Of a DNA stretch of 64,000 nucleotides, positions 8,460 to 17,247 are shown in pieces. Origin of the DNA: Erythrobacter aurantius (GTDB lineage Bacteria; Pseudomonadota; Alphaproteobacteria; Sphingomonadales; Sphingomonadaceae); assembly GCF_023823125.1 (NCBI RefSeq), contig NZ_CP090949.1, positions 1-64,000 of the forward strand, read 5' to 3'. Position 1 is the first letter of the stretch; each line of letters opens with the position of its first letter. The position numbers and the translations under genes were made by a program. The notes beneath the pieces were generated by a model. It saw nothing but the letters and a program-made list of their open reading frames with translations. It was not told the DNA's origin and made no database searches.

Positions 8460-9716
8460 TCAAACATCGTCCGCCGAGATCATCTCTGCCCGGTCAATCT
8501 CGCCCGTCATGCTCGCTACCGTGGTAGCCACTGCTGCGTCACCGCTGACGTTCGTCGTCGTACGCATCATGTCCATGATCCGGTCGATGCCCGCTACCAG
8601 CGCAATCGTCTCAAGCGGCACGCCGACCGCGCCGAACACCAGCACCATCATGATCAGGCCCGCACCCGGAATGCCCGCCGCGCCGATGGCGCCCAGCGTT
8701 CCCAGCACCGAGATCATCACGTAATCGCCCCATGACAGGTCCACGCCGAACACCTGCGCACCGAACAGCGTTGCAAGGCCCAGATACATCGCCGTGCCAT
8801 TCATGTTGATCGTCGCGCCCAGCGAAATGACAAAGCTCGCGACCGAGTTCGACACGCCGAGGTTGCGCCTAGCGCAGCGCAGCGTGACGGGGAGCGTCGC
8901 ATTGGAACTGGCAGTCGAATAGCTAACCGCCATCGCATCGACGATGCCGCGGAAGAAATCGATCACCGGCAGCTTTGCCAAGAACTTGATCATCCCGGCA
9001 TAGATCAGCCCGATGATCAGGAAGCAGCCGAGGTAATTCAGGAACACGAGGATGCCGAGCGCCTGCAACGCCTCCAGCCCCAGCGTGCCGGCCACCCATG
9101 CCATAAGCGCGAACACGCCGAAGGGGGTCAGCTCCATCACGATCATCGTGACCTTCTGCATCACCACACTGCCGCTATCGAAGATCTTGAGCACCGGCTC
9201 GCCCTCTTCCTTGGCCATCAGGATGCCGATCCCGATCAGCAGCGAAAAGATGATGAGCGGCAGGACGTTGACGTCGGCCATCACCTGCACCGGGCTGGAC
9301 GGCACCATTTCAAGGATCATCTGCGATATCGTCACCCCGTCCTGCTGCCGGGCCTGCGCGCGTTCAAGCGCGGCGGCGTCGAGCTGCATGCTTGAGGTGT
9401 CCAGCCCCGATCCCGGAGTAAAGAATGTGCCGATTGCAAGGCCCAGCCACACAGCCATCTGCCCGGTCACCACGAACAACAGCATTGCGCGCCAGCCGAC
9501 GCTGCCCAGTTTTGAAAGATCGCCGATACTGGCGACGCCCGCGACGAGGCTGAAGAAGATCAGCGGAACAACCAGCATCTTGATAAAGGCGATGAAGATG
9601 TCGCCAACGATCTTGATGCTTTCCGCACCCGGTCCCCAGACATAGCCGACGATGATGCCGAGGATCAGCGCCGCGATAACCCGCTGCCACAGCGGAATTG
9701 CAAACCAGGCTTTCAT
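8460..9716 (-). CDS. Dicarboxylate/amino acid:cation symporter (DAACS family)
   Basis: Secondary transporter of the GltP/DctA family that imports glutamate, aspartate or C4-dicarboxylates with Na+ or H+. The 418-residue protein shows about eight transmembrane helices plus the re-entrant hairpins: the serine-rich loop (AVSYSTASSNATLP), the NMNGTAMY motif and the GIPGAGLIM region, all family signatures for substrate and cation binding. The exact substrate cannot be read from the sequence. Its start lies 5 bases after the dapE stop on the same strand, so dapE and this gene probably share a transcript. Confidence 0.92.
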   Translation of the reverse strand: MKAWFAIPLWQRVIAALILGIIVGYVWGPGAESIKIVGDIFIAFIKMLVVPLIFFSLVAGVASIGDLSKLGSVGWRAMLLFVVTGQMAVWLGLAIGTFFTPGSGLDTSSMQLDAAALERAQARQQDGVTISQMILEMVPSSPVQVMADVNVLPLIIFSLLIGIGILMAKEEGEPVLKIFDSGSVVMQKVTMIVMELTPFGVFALMAWVAGTLGLEALQALGILVFLNYLGCFLIIGLIYAGMIKFLAKLPVIDFFRGIVDAMAVSYSTASSNATLPVTLRCARRNLGVSNSVASFVISLGATINMNGTAMYLGLATLFGAQVFGVDLSWGDYVMISVLGTLGAIGAAGIPGAGLIMMVLVFGAVGVPLETIALVAGIDRIMDMMRTTTNVSGDAAVATTVASMTGEIDRAEMISADDV

Positions 9717-9721
9717 GTGGA

Positions 9722-10879
9722 CTACGCCCCTTCGTGTTCTGTTTTCAGCGCCAGCGCCCCCAGCGCCGCGCGTGTGTAGATGCGAGTAAGCACATCAAGG
9801 TCGGGTATGGCTACTGCCTCGTCGCGCTTATGCATGGTCGCGTTGCACAGGCCGAACTCGATCACCGGGCAAACGGCGCGCAGGAAACGCGCATCGGACG
9901 TGCCGCCGGTGGTCGATTGTTCGGGCTTCAAACCCGTTTCGGCTTCGATCGCATTAGCGAGCATATGCGAAAACGCGCCCGGTTCTGTCAGGAACGGTTC
10001 GCCCGAAATGATCGGCAGCGCGGTGCCGCCGTGCTTCTCGGCAATCGCCACCACGCGTTCGGACAGGCTCGCGCCCGAATGCAGATCGTTGAAGCGGATC
10101 GAAATGCGCGCCTTGGCCTGCGCCGGGATGACATTGTGCGCCTTGTTGCCTACTTCCATGTCGGTGATCTCGAGGTTCGACGGCTGGAACCAGTCGGTTC
10201 CGGTGTCGAGCACCAGCGAATCGAGTTCCGCCAGCATCGCCACCAGCTTGGGAATCGGGTTGTCCGCGAGGTGCGGATAGGCGACATGGCCCTGCGTGCC
10301 ATCCACCGTCAGCCAGATGTTGACCGAACCGCGCCGCCCGATCTTCATCATGTCGCCCAGACGGTTGACGCTGGTGGGTTCGCCCACAAGGCACAGATCG
10401 GGCCGGATCCCTTGTGCGTTCATGTAGTCGATCAGCGCGCGCGTACCATGCAGCGCCGGGCCTTCTTCATCCCCGGTGATGATGAAGCTGATTGTGCCCG
10501 CATCCTGCGGCACATCGGCAACGGCGGCGACCATGCAGGCGATCGCGCTCTTCATGTCCACCGCGCCGCGACCGTAGAGCAGCTCTCCCTCGATCGTCGG
10601 CTCGAACGGATCGGTGTGCCAGCCTTCACCCGGAGGAACCACATCAAGATGCCCGGCAAAGGCAAAATGCTTCGATCCTTCGGGGCCACGGCGAATGGCG
10701 AACAGGTTTTCAACCGGAGCCTCGTCGCTGCCTTCCTCGCCTTCGCCACGGCAAAACCGGTGGATGTCAAAACCCAGCGGGGCGAGCATGGCCTCCAGCT
10801 CGTCAAAAACCGTTCCGGTTGCGGGGGTAACGCTGGGCGCGGCAATCAGGCGCTTGGCGTAATCGAGTGCGTCGCTCAT
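9722..10879 (-). CDS. dapE: Succinyl-diaminopimelate desuccinylase
   Basis: Zinc-dependent M20-family amidohydrolase that releases LL-diaminopimelate from its N-succinyl form. The 385-residue protein carries the metal-binding motifs GHLDVVPPG and GRGAVDMKS, the EEG motif (GDEEGPA), a dimerisation/lid domain in the middle and a C-terminal histidine region. The internal ATG at 10879 is chosen because MSDALDYAKRLI is the usual beginning; the longer frame upstream has no conserved content and overlaps the cupin gene. With dapB at 5763 this indicates the succinylase branch of lysine synthesis. Confidence 0.94.
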   Translation of the reverse strand: MSDALDYAKRLIAAPSVTPATGTVFDELEAMLAPLGFDIHRFCRGEGEEGSDEAPVENLFAIRRGPEGSKHFAFAGHLDVVPPGEGWHTDPFEPTIEGELLYGRGAVDMKSAIACMVAAVADVPQDAGTISFIITGDEEGPALHGTRALIDYMNAQGIRPDLCLVGEPTSVNRLGDMMKIGRRGSVNIWLTVDGTQGHVAYPHLADNPIPKLVAMLAELDSLVLDTGTDWFQPSNLEITDMEVGNKAHNVIPAQAKARISIRFNDLHSGASLSERVVAIAEKHGGTALPIISGEPFLTEPGAFSHMLANAIEAETGLKPEQSTTGGTSDARFLRAVCPVIEFGLCNATMHKRDEAVAIPDLDVLTRIYTRAALGALALKTEHEGA

Positions 10880-10908
10880 GATGGCACTGCTAGCAGGAGA
10901 AGTGCCCC

Positions 10909-11376
10909 ATGCCCAAGCTCGATCTTGATGCAATCCCTCAATCGAACGCGACGGGCTATCCCGCGCCCTTCGATGCAGAGGTTGAGGGGCGATGGTGGCG
11001 CAGGCTTGCACCCGCAGGCGGGCTGACGATGATGGGGGCGAGCCACGTCGTTTTGAAGCCGGGCGCATATTCCTCGCAGCGGCATTGGCACCACGGGCAG
11101 GACGAACTGGTGGTGATGTTGGCGGGTGAGGCTGTTTTGATCGAGGACGAAGGGGAAACCATCGTCAAAGCGGGCGAAGTCCTGGCATGGGCAGCCGGTG
11201 TCGAAAACGGGCACCGGCTGCACAACCGCACCGATACCGATTGCGTCTTCATCGCCATAAGCGCCGGATCGCGCGAGGCGGATAGCGGCGTCTATTCGGA
11301 TATCGACATGGTCTTCAATGCGGATGGCTATTTCCGCAAGGATGGCACGCCCTACCCGACCCAGCGGTTGCCCTGA
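10909..11376 (+). CDS. Cupin-domain protein
   Basis: Small single-domain cupin of 155 residues. The two cupin motifs are visible: a first histidine-rich strand region (SQRHWHHGQDELVVML) and a second block around GEVLAWAAGVENGH. Proteins of this type are often putative sugar-binding or small metal-dependent enzymes, but nothing here fixes a substrate. It is divergent from dapE (29 bases between starts) and is followed 9 bases later by the LysE-type exporter, so the two forward genes may form an operon. Confidence 0.82.
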   Translation: MPKLDLDAIPQSNATGYPAPFDAEVEGRWWRRLAPAGGLTMMGASHVVLKPGAYSSQRHWHHGQDELVVMLAGEAVLIEDEGETIVKAGEVLAWAAGVENGHRLHNRTDTDCVFIAISAGSREADSGVYSDIDMVFNADGYFRKDGTPYPTQRLP

Positions 11377-11385
11377 TCTGCTCGC

Positions 11386-11994
11386 ATGGACATTCTCGGT
11401 TTTGCCTTTGCGGTTCTGCTGATCGAACTCACGCCCGGCCCGAACATGGGCTGGCTGGTCATGCTCACCATTGCCGAAGGGCGCAGGTCAGGATTGGCCG
11501 CGATTGGCGGAATCGCACTGGGTCTGTCCGCCAACGCCGCGATAAGCGCGCTTGCCGCCAGCTTCATCCTGCAACAAAGCGAGGTGATCGCGCAGGCGAT
11601 ATCGGTCCTTGGCGCAAGCATGATGGGTTTCCTCGCTTGGCAGGCGTGGCGTGATGCCGGGGAAAGTTCTCCTGCAGCAACTCCTCGGCACTCGGATCAC
11701 CGCAACTTCGTGGCCGGGTTCGTCATCAACCTTCTCAATCCGAAGGCCACGCTGTTCTTCGTTACAGTCATGCCGCAATTCGTCGAGGGCGGCAGGCCGG
11801 GCTATGATCAAGCGCTGATCCTCGCCATCATTAGCGTTGTCATTGCCACGGCCATTCATCTGGCGCTGGTGCTGGGCGCGCAACAGTTTCGCCCGATCCT
11901 GATGAGCGGCAATCGCTCGCGTATCGTTCGGCGAACGCTGGCGTTGATGATGCTCGGCGTGGGCTTGTGGTTCCTCGCCAAAGCCTTTCTTTAA
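11386..11994 (+). CDS. LysE/RhtB-family translocator
   Basis: Inner-membrane exporter of the LysE superfamily, which exports amino acids or related small molecules. The 202-residue protein has the typical N-terminal ELTPGPNM motif in the first helix, about six transmembrane helices and the NLLNPKATLFF motif in the middle. Substrate unknown. The stop codon TAA at 11992-11994 shares the palindrome TTAA with the stop codon of the convergent S1/P1 nuclease gene. Confidence 0.9.
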   Translation: MDILGFAFAVLLIELTPGPNMGWLVMLTIAEGRRSGLAAIGGIALGLSANAAISALAASFILQQSEVIAQAISVLGASMMGFLAWQAWRDAGESSPAATPRHSDHRNFVAGFVINLLNPKATLFFVTVMPQFVEGGRPGYDQALILAIISVVIATAIHLALVLGAQQFRPILMSGNRSRIVRRTLALMMLGVGLWFLAKAFL

Positions 11995-12866
11995 CGCCGC
12001 TCCGGCTCAGGCAGTGGCCCGGGTGCAAAGGCGCTTTCGAGCAGCTCCGCGATCCGCAGTCCTGCCTGCTGCACCCGCTGTTTGGCGATAGGAACACCGC
12101 GCACGATGTCTTCCTGAGTCAGGGCAGTCTTCATCGGCAGGTCGCCGTCGCAGACATCTTCGGTGTCGAAAGCGGTGGGATAGACAAAGCTGCGGCTGAT
12201 TTCCCAGCTTTCGCGGCCCCAATCCGCCGGAGAGCCACCTGCCAGTTCACCACGCTCGGCAGGCGAATAGCGGCGCACCACCGGGTCCGCCGGATCGCTG
12301 ATCGCGCGCTCGGCCAAGGGGCCGTCCCAGATCCAGTGAAGGTTGAGGCTCGGCACGATCCCGTAATCGGTTTCGCGGTCGTTGCCGCCGCGATCATCCT
12401 TGTCGCCCGAATGCAGCGGCATGTGCACATCGCCCGCGAAATGGACCATGAAGGCAAGCGCCTCAAGCCGCACATTGTCGGGCAGGCTTTCATCCGCAAG
12501 CACCCGGTGCGCGCGTTCGATCTGCGCGGTCACGCAATTGCCGCCCGAACAATTCGCACGCGGATTGAATGCCTCGCAGATCGGCGCGGTGCGGTAATGC
12601 CATGCTGCGGTGTAGCCCCAGCGCCAGAAACTGCGACGGATGCAATCGGGCCAAACGCTCGCATCCTCGATCGTCGCGAGCGGGCATTCGGGCGTGCCGA
12701 TCAGCTTTTCTGCACGCATCAGCCGCTCGATCTTCGCCCGGACCTCGGGCGAGACATTGGCCTCGGCAATCTCGGCGGTCTTGCGGTGGGCATAGAATCC
12801 CCACGCCTGCGCCGGAGCGGGCAGCATCAGCGCAAGCGCGCACAGGGCGGCAAGGAAGTGCTTCAT
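11991..12866 (-). CDS. Secreted S1/P1-type nuclease
   Basis: Secreted or periplasmic trinuclear-zinc nuclease that cleaves single-stranded nucleic acids and may remove 3' phosphates. The 291-residue precursor has a signal peptide ending near AQA, after which the mature protein begins with tryptophan, the residue whose N terminus binds zinc in this family. Further ligands are visible: FYAHRK, the ASVWPD aspartate, WHY, the HFAGDVHMPLH block and HWIWD. The ATG at 12866 places the signal peptide correctly. Its start overlaps the stop codon of the upstream GST gene by 4 bases, so they are cotranscribed. Confidence 0.9.
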   Translation of the reverse strand: MKHFLAALCALALMLPAPAQAWGFYAHRKTAEIAEANVSPEVRAKIERLMRAEKLIGTPECPLATIEDASVWPDCIRRSFWRWGYTAAWHYRTAPICEAFNPRANCSGGNCVTAQIERAHRVLADESLPDNVRLEALAFMVHFAGDVHMPLHSGDKDDRGGNDRETDYGIVPSLNLHWIWDGPLAERAISDPADPVVRRYSPAERGELAGGSPADWGRESWEISRSFVYPTAFDTEDVCDGDLPMKTALTQEDIVRGVPIAKQRVQQAGLRIAELLESAFAPGPLPEPERR

Positions 12867-13522
12867 CCCACGCTCTCGTATTGCTCGATCACCCACTGCT
12901 CTTCCTCCGAAGCGCCGATCCACTGTTCCATCCACGTATGCTCCCAGATCGCCTGCATGTAGCTCTGCGCGAAGCCCGGGACGCCGATGCCGTAGGTCAT
13001 GAAACGGGAAACGACCGGAGCGTAGAAAATATCCGCCGCCCCGAAAGTGCCGAACAGAAACGGCCCTGAACTGCCGTGACGAGCGCGTGCCTCAGCCCAG
13101 AGCTGCAGGATGCGGACGACTTCGCCCTTGGTCTGCTCGGACAGATTCTGAAGCTGGATGCGGCGGCGCACATTCATCGGCATTTCGCTGCGCAAGCTGG
13201 CGTAGGAGCTGTGCATTTCCGCCACCATCGCCCGCGCCATGCCGCGTGCGGCCTCTTCCTTGGGCCAGAAACGATCCCGACCGACCTTGTCACCGAGGTA
13301 TTCCATGATGGCGAGGCTGTCCCACACCACCACATCGCCATCCCACAAGATCGGCACCTTGCCGCTGGACGGCTGGAATTCGTCGTTCTGTTTGCGCTGG
13401 TCCCATTGTTCGCCCAGCATCGGGACGGTGATCTCTTCAAAGTGCAGTCCGGACTGCTTGACTGCGAGCCAGCCCCGCAGGGACCAGCTCGAATAGTTCT
13501 TGTTTCCGATGATCAGCTTCAT
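12863..13522 (-). CDS. Glutathione S-transferase family protein
   Basis: The 219-residue protein has an N-terminal thioredoxin-like domain beginning [17 protein letters not shown], with the serine-rich segment that usually contacts glutathione, the GKVPIL-W and D-S-AI-EYL elements, and a C-terminal all-helical domain. It resembles uncharacterised bacterial GSTs with a YSSWSLR motif. The start at 13522 fits the domain; an ATG five codons upstream is also possible. The gene overlaps the S1/P1 nuclease gene downstream by ATGA. Confidence 0.9.
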   Translation of the reverse strand: MKLIIGNKNYSSWSLRGWLAVKQSGLHFEEITVPMLGEQWDQRKQNDEFQPSSGKVPILWDGDVVVWDSLAIMEYLGDKVGRDRFWPKEEAARGMARAMVAEMHSSYASLRSEMPMNVRRRIQLQNLSEQTKGEVVRILQLWAEARARHGSSGPFLFGTFGAADIFYAPVVSRFMTYGIGVPGFAQSYMQAIWEHTWMEQWIGASEEEQWVIEQYESVG

Positions 13523-13645
13523 GCGTGCCTGCTCCACCTTGCGGGACTGCGAATGGGATCGGCCCTAGATATTCAGTCTTTCACTGTCGAGCCTGAACGG
13601 CGAAATTGGTTTGTCGTTTTCGTGTCAGGGCCTAGAAGTTATTCC

Positions 13646-14062
13646 ATGAGCCTGCCGCCATTCCATCTCGCCTTCCCCGTCCATGATCTCGCCGCAGCGC
13701 GCGCATTCTATGGCGGCGTGATGGGCTGCCCCGAAGGCCGTTCTTCAGACGAATGGATCGACTTCGATTTTCACGGACACCAAATCGTCGCCCACCTGTC
13801 GGGCGAAGCGGGCGATCGGGCGAGCAATCCGGTCGACGGACACGACGTGCCCGTGCCGCATTTCGGGCTGGTGCTCGACATGGATGCCTGGGAGGCGCTG
13901 GCCGAAAGGCTGAAAGCCGCCGGAACCGAATTCGTGATCGAGCCGACCATCCGCTTCAAAGGCAAGCCGGGCCAACAGGCAACCATGTTCCTGCGCGATC
14001 CTTCGGGCAATGCGCTCGAATTCAAGGCCTTCGCAGACATCGGCCAGCTGTTTGCGAAATAG
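13646..14062 (+). CDS. VOC-family (glyoxalase/bleomycin resistance fold) protein
   Basis: Single vicinal-oxygen-chelate domain of 138 residues. It begins with the typical [16 protein letters not shown] motif, contains two beta-alpha-beta-beta-beta modules, and ends with the [12 protein letters not shown] signature that supplies a metal-ligand glutamate. VOC proteins include glyoxalases, dioxygenases and drug-binding proteins; the substrate cannot be told here. A longer open frame reaches far upstream through the GST gene but is an artefact. The GCS2-like gene follows 53 bases later. Confidence 0.87.
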   Translation: MSLPPFHLAFPVHDLAAARAFYGGVMGCPEGRSSDEWIDFDFHGHQIVAHLSGEAGDRASNPVDGHDVPVPHFGLVLDMDAWEALAERLKAAGTEFVIEPTIRFKGKPGQQATMFLRDPSGNALEFKAFADIGQLFAK

Positions 14063-14115
14063 CACAAGCTGCAATCAGGGAATCACGCGCCACAAGGGGG
14101 ACAATTGGGCGGAAC

Positions 14116-15537
14116 ATGGGCGAAGAAATCGGCAGCGATCACTTCACGCAAGACGACTTCAGGGAATTCGGCAAACGGCTGGCGCGTGAGACGACCCTAA
14201 TCCGCAAGTTGCAGGACGAAGGCGGTCTTTCCGATGTTGGGCCGGTGATCGGACTGGAACTCGAAGCATGGCTGATCGACCACAATTTCTTCCCAGCGCC
14301 GCACAACCAGTCATTCCTTGCCCGGCTGGGCAGCGAGATGGTGGTGGCCGAGCTGTCGCGCTTCAATATCGAGATCAACACGCCGGTTGAGGAGATCGCG
14401 GGCGAAGGGCTGGCGCGGATGCATGCAAGCATCTCGGAAACCATGCGACAATGCGCAGCCAACGCGCATGACGATGTCGACACGGTGATCGCCATCGGCA
14501 CGCTGCCGACCTTGCGCGAAACCGACATGTCGCTGGAAATGATGACCCCGTCCAATCGCTATGCCGCTCTCAATCGCGAAGCGATGCGGTGCCGGGGCGG
14601 CGCACCCATCGTGTTCGATATCGATTGTTGTTCGGGCGCGGGTGAGGACTTTACCACCTCGTATCAGGACGTGATGGCGGAAGCCGCCACAACCTCGCTG
14701 CAACTGCACCTGCAACTCGCCGCAGACCGGATGCGTGCGGCCTATAACGCTTCCTTGTTGCTCAGCGCGCCCTTGGTGGCGATTTCGGCCAATTCACCGC
14801 TGCTGTTCGGAAAACCGCTGTGGCACGAAACGCGCATCCCGGTGTTCGAACAGGCGCTGGCACAACCCGGTCCGCATCAGCGCGTCACTTTCGGCTCGGG
14901 CTATGCGGCCCGCGATCTTGCGGAGGTATTCGAGGAAAATCTCGAACTTTACCCTGTCATGCTGCCGGTCTGCGCGGATGCGCCTGACAGCGACTTCAAA
15001 TGCCTCAAGCTGCACAATGGCACGCTGTGGCGCTGGGTTAGGCCGCTGGTCGGCAAGAGCAGCGACGGGAAACCGCACATCCGCATCGAACAGCGCGTCA
15101 TGCCCGCCGGGCCGAGTGTGCTCGACATGATGGCCAATGCCGCCTTCTATTTCGGCGCGGTCGAGGAACTGGCCGAGTATATTGACGCGGCAACAGCAGA
15201 GGTTCCGTTCGAGGCCGCGCGCGCCAATTTCTACGCCGCCGCACGCCACGGGCTCGGGGCCGAAATCGAATGGTTCGGCAGGAACCGGCAGCGCAGCGTC
15301 GTGAGCGTGCTCGACGATCTCCTGATCATGGCCGAACGCGGCCTGCTCAAGCTGGGGATGGCCGAACATCTGATCGACAAATACCTGTCGACGATCGCGA
15401 TGCGGCTCGCCTCGAAACAGAACGGCGCGGCGTGGCAACTGGCGCATCTCGACCGGCATGGGGATGTCCACCGGCTGACGGCAGAATACCTTGCGCATCA
15501 GAAATCGGGCCTGCCCGTTCACGAATGGGCGATCTGA
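14116..15537 (+). CDS. GCS2-like carboxylate-amine ligase
   Basis: Member of the glutamate-cysteine ligase superfamily (GCS2/YbdK branch), ATP-dependent enzymes that join a carboxylate to an amine. The 473-residue protein has the GLELEAWLID metal/ATP motif, the FNIEINTPVE motif and the conserved SPSNR-like MTPSNRY segment, followed by a large family-specific C-terminal region. It is longer than YbdK (about 370) and differs from plant/alphaproteobacterial GshA. It is followed 14 bases later by a succinylglutamate-desuccinylase-like gene, which suggests a shared pathway making and breaking an amide bond on an unidentified small molecule or peptide. True glutathione synthesis is possible but not proven. 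Confidence 0.75.
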   Translation: MGEEIGSDHFTQDDFREFGKRLARETTLIRKLQDEGGLSDVGPVIGLELEAWLIDHNFFPAPHNQSFLARLGSEMVVAELSRFNIEINTPVEEIAGEGLARMHASISETMRQCAANAHDDVDTVIAIGTLPTLRETDMSLEMMTPSNRYAALNREAMRCRGGAPIVFDIDCCSGAGEDFTTSYQDVMAEAATTSLQLHLQLAADRMRAAYNASLLLSAPLVAISANSPLLFGKPLWHETRIPVFEQALAQPGPHQRVTFGSGYAARDLAEVFEENLELYPVMLPVCADAPDSDFKCLKLHNGTLWRWVRPLVGKSSDGKPHIRIEQRVMPAGPSVLDMMANAAFYFGAVEELAEYIDAATAEVPFEAARANFYAAARHGLGAEIEWFGRNRQRSVVSVLDDLLIMAERGLLKLGMAEHLIDKYLSTIAMRLASKQNGAAWQLAHLDRHGDVHRLTAEYLAHQKSGLPVHEWAI

Positions 15538-15551
15538 GAGGCGTTTGACCG

Positions 15552-16553
15552 GTGACGAGCCTGACGATCCTTGACCGCGTGCCCGAAGGGCTGCTGGATG
15601 CCGCAGCACACGATCTGGGCGAGGTCTTGGACGGCCCGACCCTGATCGAGCTTGGCGCAGGCGACCGCGCGCCGCTGTTCGTGTCGGTGCTGCTCCACGG
15701 CAATGAGGATTCAGGTCTGGGCGCGGTCCAGCGGGTCTTGCGGACCTATGCGGACAAGCCATTGCCGCGCCCCCTGATGATCCTGATCGGCAATGTCGCG
15801 GCGGCGAGCAAGGGGCTGCGGCGGCTTGACGGGCAGCCTGATTTCAACCGGGTCTGGCCCGGCTGCGAGGAAGACGAAGACAGCGACGAAGCACGGATCA
15901 TGGCCGAGGTGCACCGCAGGGTGATCGCGCGCCACGCCTTTGCCGCGATCGACATCCACAACAACACCGGGCGCAATCCGCACTACGCCGTGGTCTGCGT
16001 GCGCGAGCCAGAGGTGATGGCGCTGGCCGCGCGGTTCGCTCCGCGCGCAGTGCTGTTTCGCGGGTTGCCGGGCACGCAAACTTCCTCGTTCAGCGGATTG
16101 ATCCCGGCGATCACAATCGAATGCGGTCAGCCGGGTTGCGAGGCCAATGCGGCCGCAGCAGCCGATCTGGTGCATAATGTGCTGGTGCTGGACGATCTGG
16201 CGGCAATGCCGGGCGACGCGCATTTGGCGCTGTTTCATACGCTGGCACGAGTGCGAGTGAAGCCGGGAATTGCCTTGGCACGTCGCGTTGATGGCCCTTG
16301 GCTGGCACTCGATCCGGAGCTTGACCGCCACAATTTCAGCCATGTCGAGCCCGGTTTCCGGTTCGGGGCGACAGACGGCCCGATGCCCGTCGAGGTGGTG
16401 GACGAACAGGGGCAGGACGTGGCCCACAACTACTTCGTAGTAGAGGATGGCGAATTGCGGGTACGGCAGGATGTCATCCCGGCGATGCTGACCGTGGATG
16501 AACGAATCATCCGGCAGGATTGCCTGTGCTACATCATGGAGGAATTGCCGTGA
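15552..16553 (+). CDS. Succinylglutamate desuccinylase / aspartoacylase-like hydrolase
   Basis: Zinc hydrolase of the M14-like AstE/AspA family, which cleaves N-acyl amino acids. The 333-residue protein has the zinc motif LHGNEDSG (H-x2-E), a later IDIHNNTG histidine and the catalytic-type glutamate in ITIECGQPG. No astA, astB or other arginine succinyltransferase genes are nearby, so a role in arginine breakdown is unlikely. Linked to the GCS2-like ligase upstream, it probably acts on an amide-linked product of that enzyme. The GTG start follows the upstream stop by 14 bases. It converges on engB with only 7 bases between stops. Confidence 0.8.
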   Translation: MTSLTILDRVPEGLLDAAAHDLGEVLDGPTLIELGAGDRAPLFVSVLLHGNEDSGLGAVQRVLRTYADKPLPRPLMILIGNVAAASKGLRRLDGQPDFNRVWPGCEEDEDSDEARIMAEVHRRVIARHAFAAIDIHNNTGRNPHYAVVCVREPEVMALAARFAPRAVLFRGLPGTQTSSFSGLIPAITIECGQPGCEANAAAAADLVHNVLVLDDLAAMPGDAHLALFHTLARVRVKPGIALARRVDGPWLALDPELDRHNFSHVEPGFRFGATDGPMPVEVVDEQGQDVAHNYFVVEDGELRVRQDVIPAMLTVDERIIRQDCLCYIMEELP

Positions 16554-16560
16554 GGCACGC

Positions 16561-17247
16561 CTAGAGCGCGTCGAGGAAACTTTCACCCAGCGCGTCGCTG
16601 ATCACGGCAGCGCGCAGCGCGGCGATACCCATGCCCTTTTCGCTGCTGGTCAGGTGCAATTGCGGAAAGGCGGCGACATGCTTCTTTGCTTCGTCGGCGA
16701 CCTTGTTCGCCACGCGCTCAAGCTCGCTCGCCTTGATCTTGTCAGTCTTGGTCAGGACGATGCGATAGCCGACGGCTGCCTCGTCGAGCATCTTCATCAT
16801 CTCGCGATCGACATCCTTGAGGCCGTGGCGGCTGTCCACCAGCACGAGATTGCGCGCCAGCACCTGCCGCCCGCGAAGGTAGCTCTTCACAAGGCCTTTC
16901 CACCGCTCGACCACCTTCACCGGCGCCTTGGCAAAGCCGTAGCCGGGCATGTCGACCAGGCGGAACAGCGGCTCGCCACCCGGTTCACCGCCAACGTCGA
17001 AGAAGTTGAGTTCCTGCGTGCGTCCCGGCGTCACCGATGCTCGGGCAATCGCCTTGCGCCCGGTAAGCGCGTTAAGCAGCGAAGACTTGCCCACGTTCGA
17101 TCGACCACAAAACGCGATTTCGGGGACGATCGGATCAGGCAGGAACTTCAGCTGCGGCGCGGACAACAGGAAGTCGACCCGGCCCGAAAACAGGCGCGAG
17201 GCGGCGTCTTCCCTATGCTGCTGTGCGCGCTCTTCCTCTGGCGTCAC
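16561..17247 (-). CDS. engB: Ribosome biogenesis GTPase EngB (YihA/YsxC)
   Basis: Essential GTPase needed for late assembly of the large ribosomal subunit. The 228-residue product contains all G motifs: G1 GRSNVGKSSLLN, G3 DMPGYG, G4 TKTD and a G5-like segment, preceded by a short N-terminal extension. Its ATG overlaps the stop codon of yidC (ATGA at 17244-17247), continuing the rpmH-rnpA-yidD-yidC cluster. Confidence 0.96.
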   Translation of the reverse strand: MTPEEERAQQHREDAASRLFSGRVDFLLSAPQLKFLPDPIVPEIAFCGRSNVGKSSLLNALTGRKAIARASVTPGRTQELNFFDVGGEPGGEPLFRLVDMPGYGFAKAPVKVVERWKGLVKSYLRGRQVLARNLVLVDSRHGLKDVDREMMKMLDEAAVGYRIVLTKTDKIKASELERVANKVADEAKKHVAAFPQLHLTSSEKGMGIAALRAAVISDALGESFLDAL

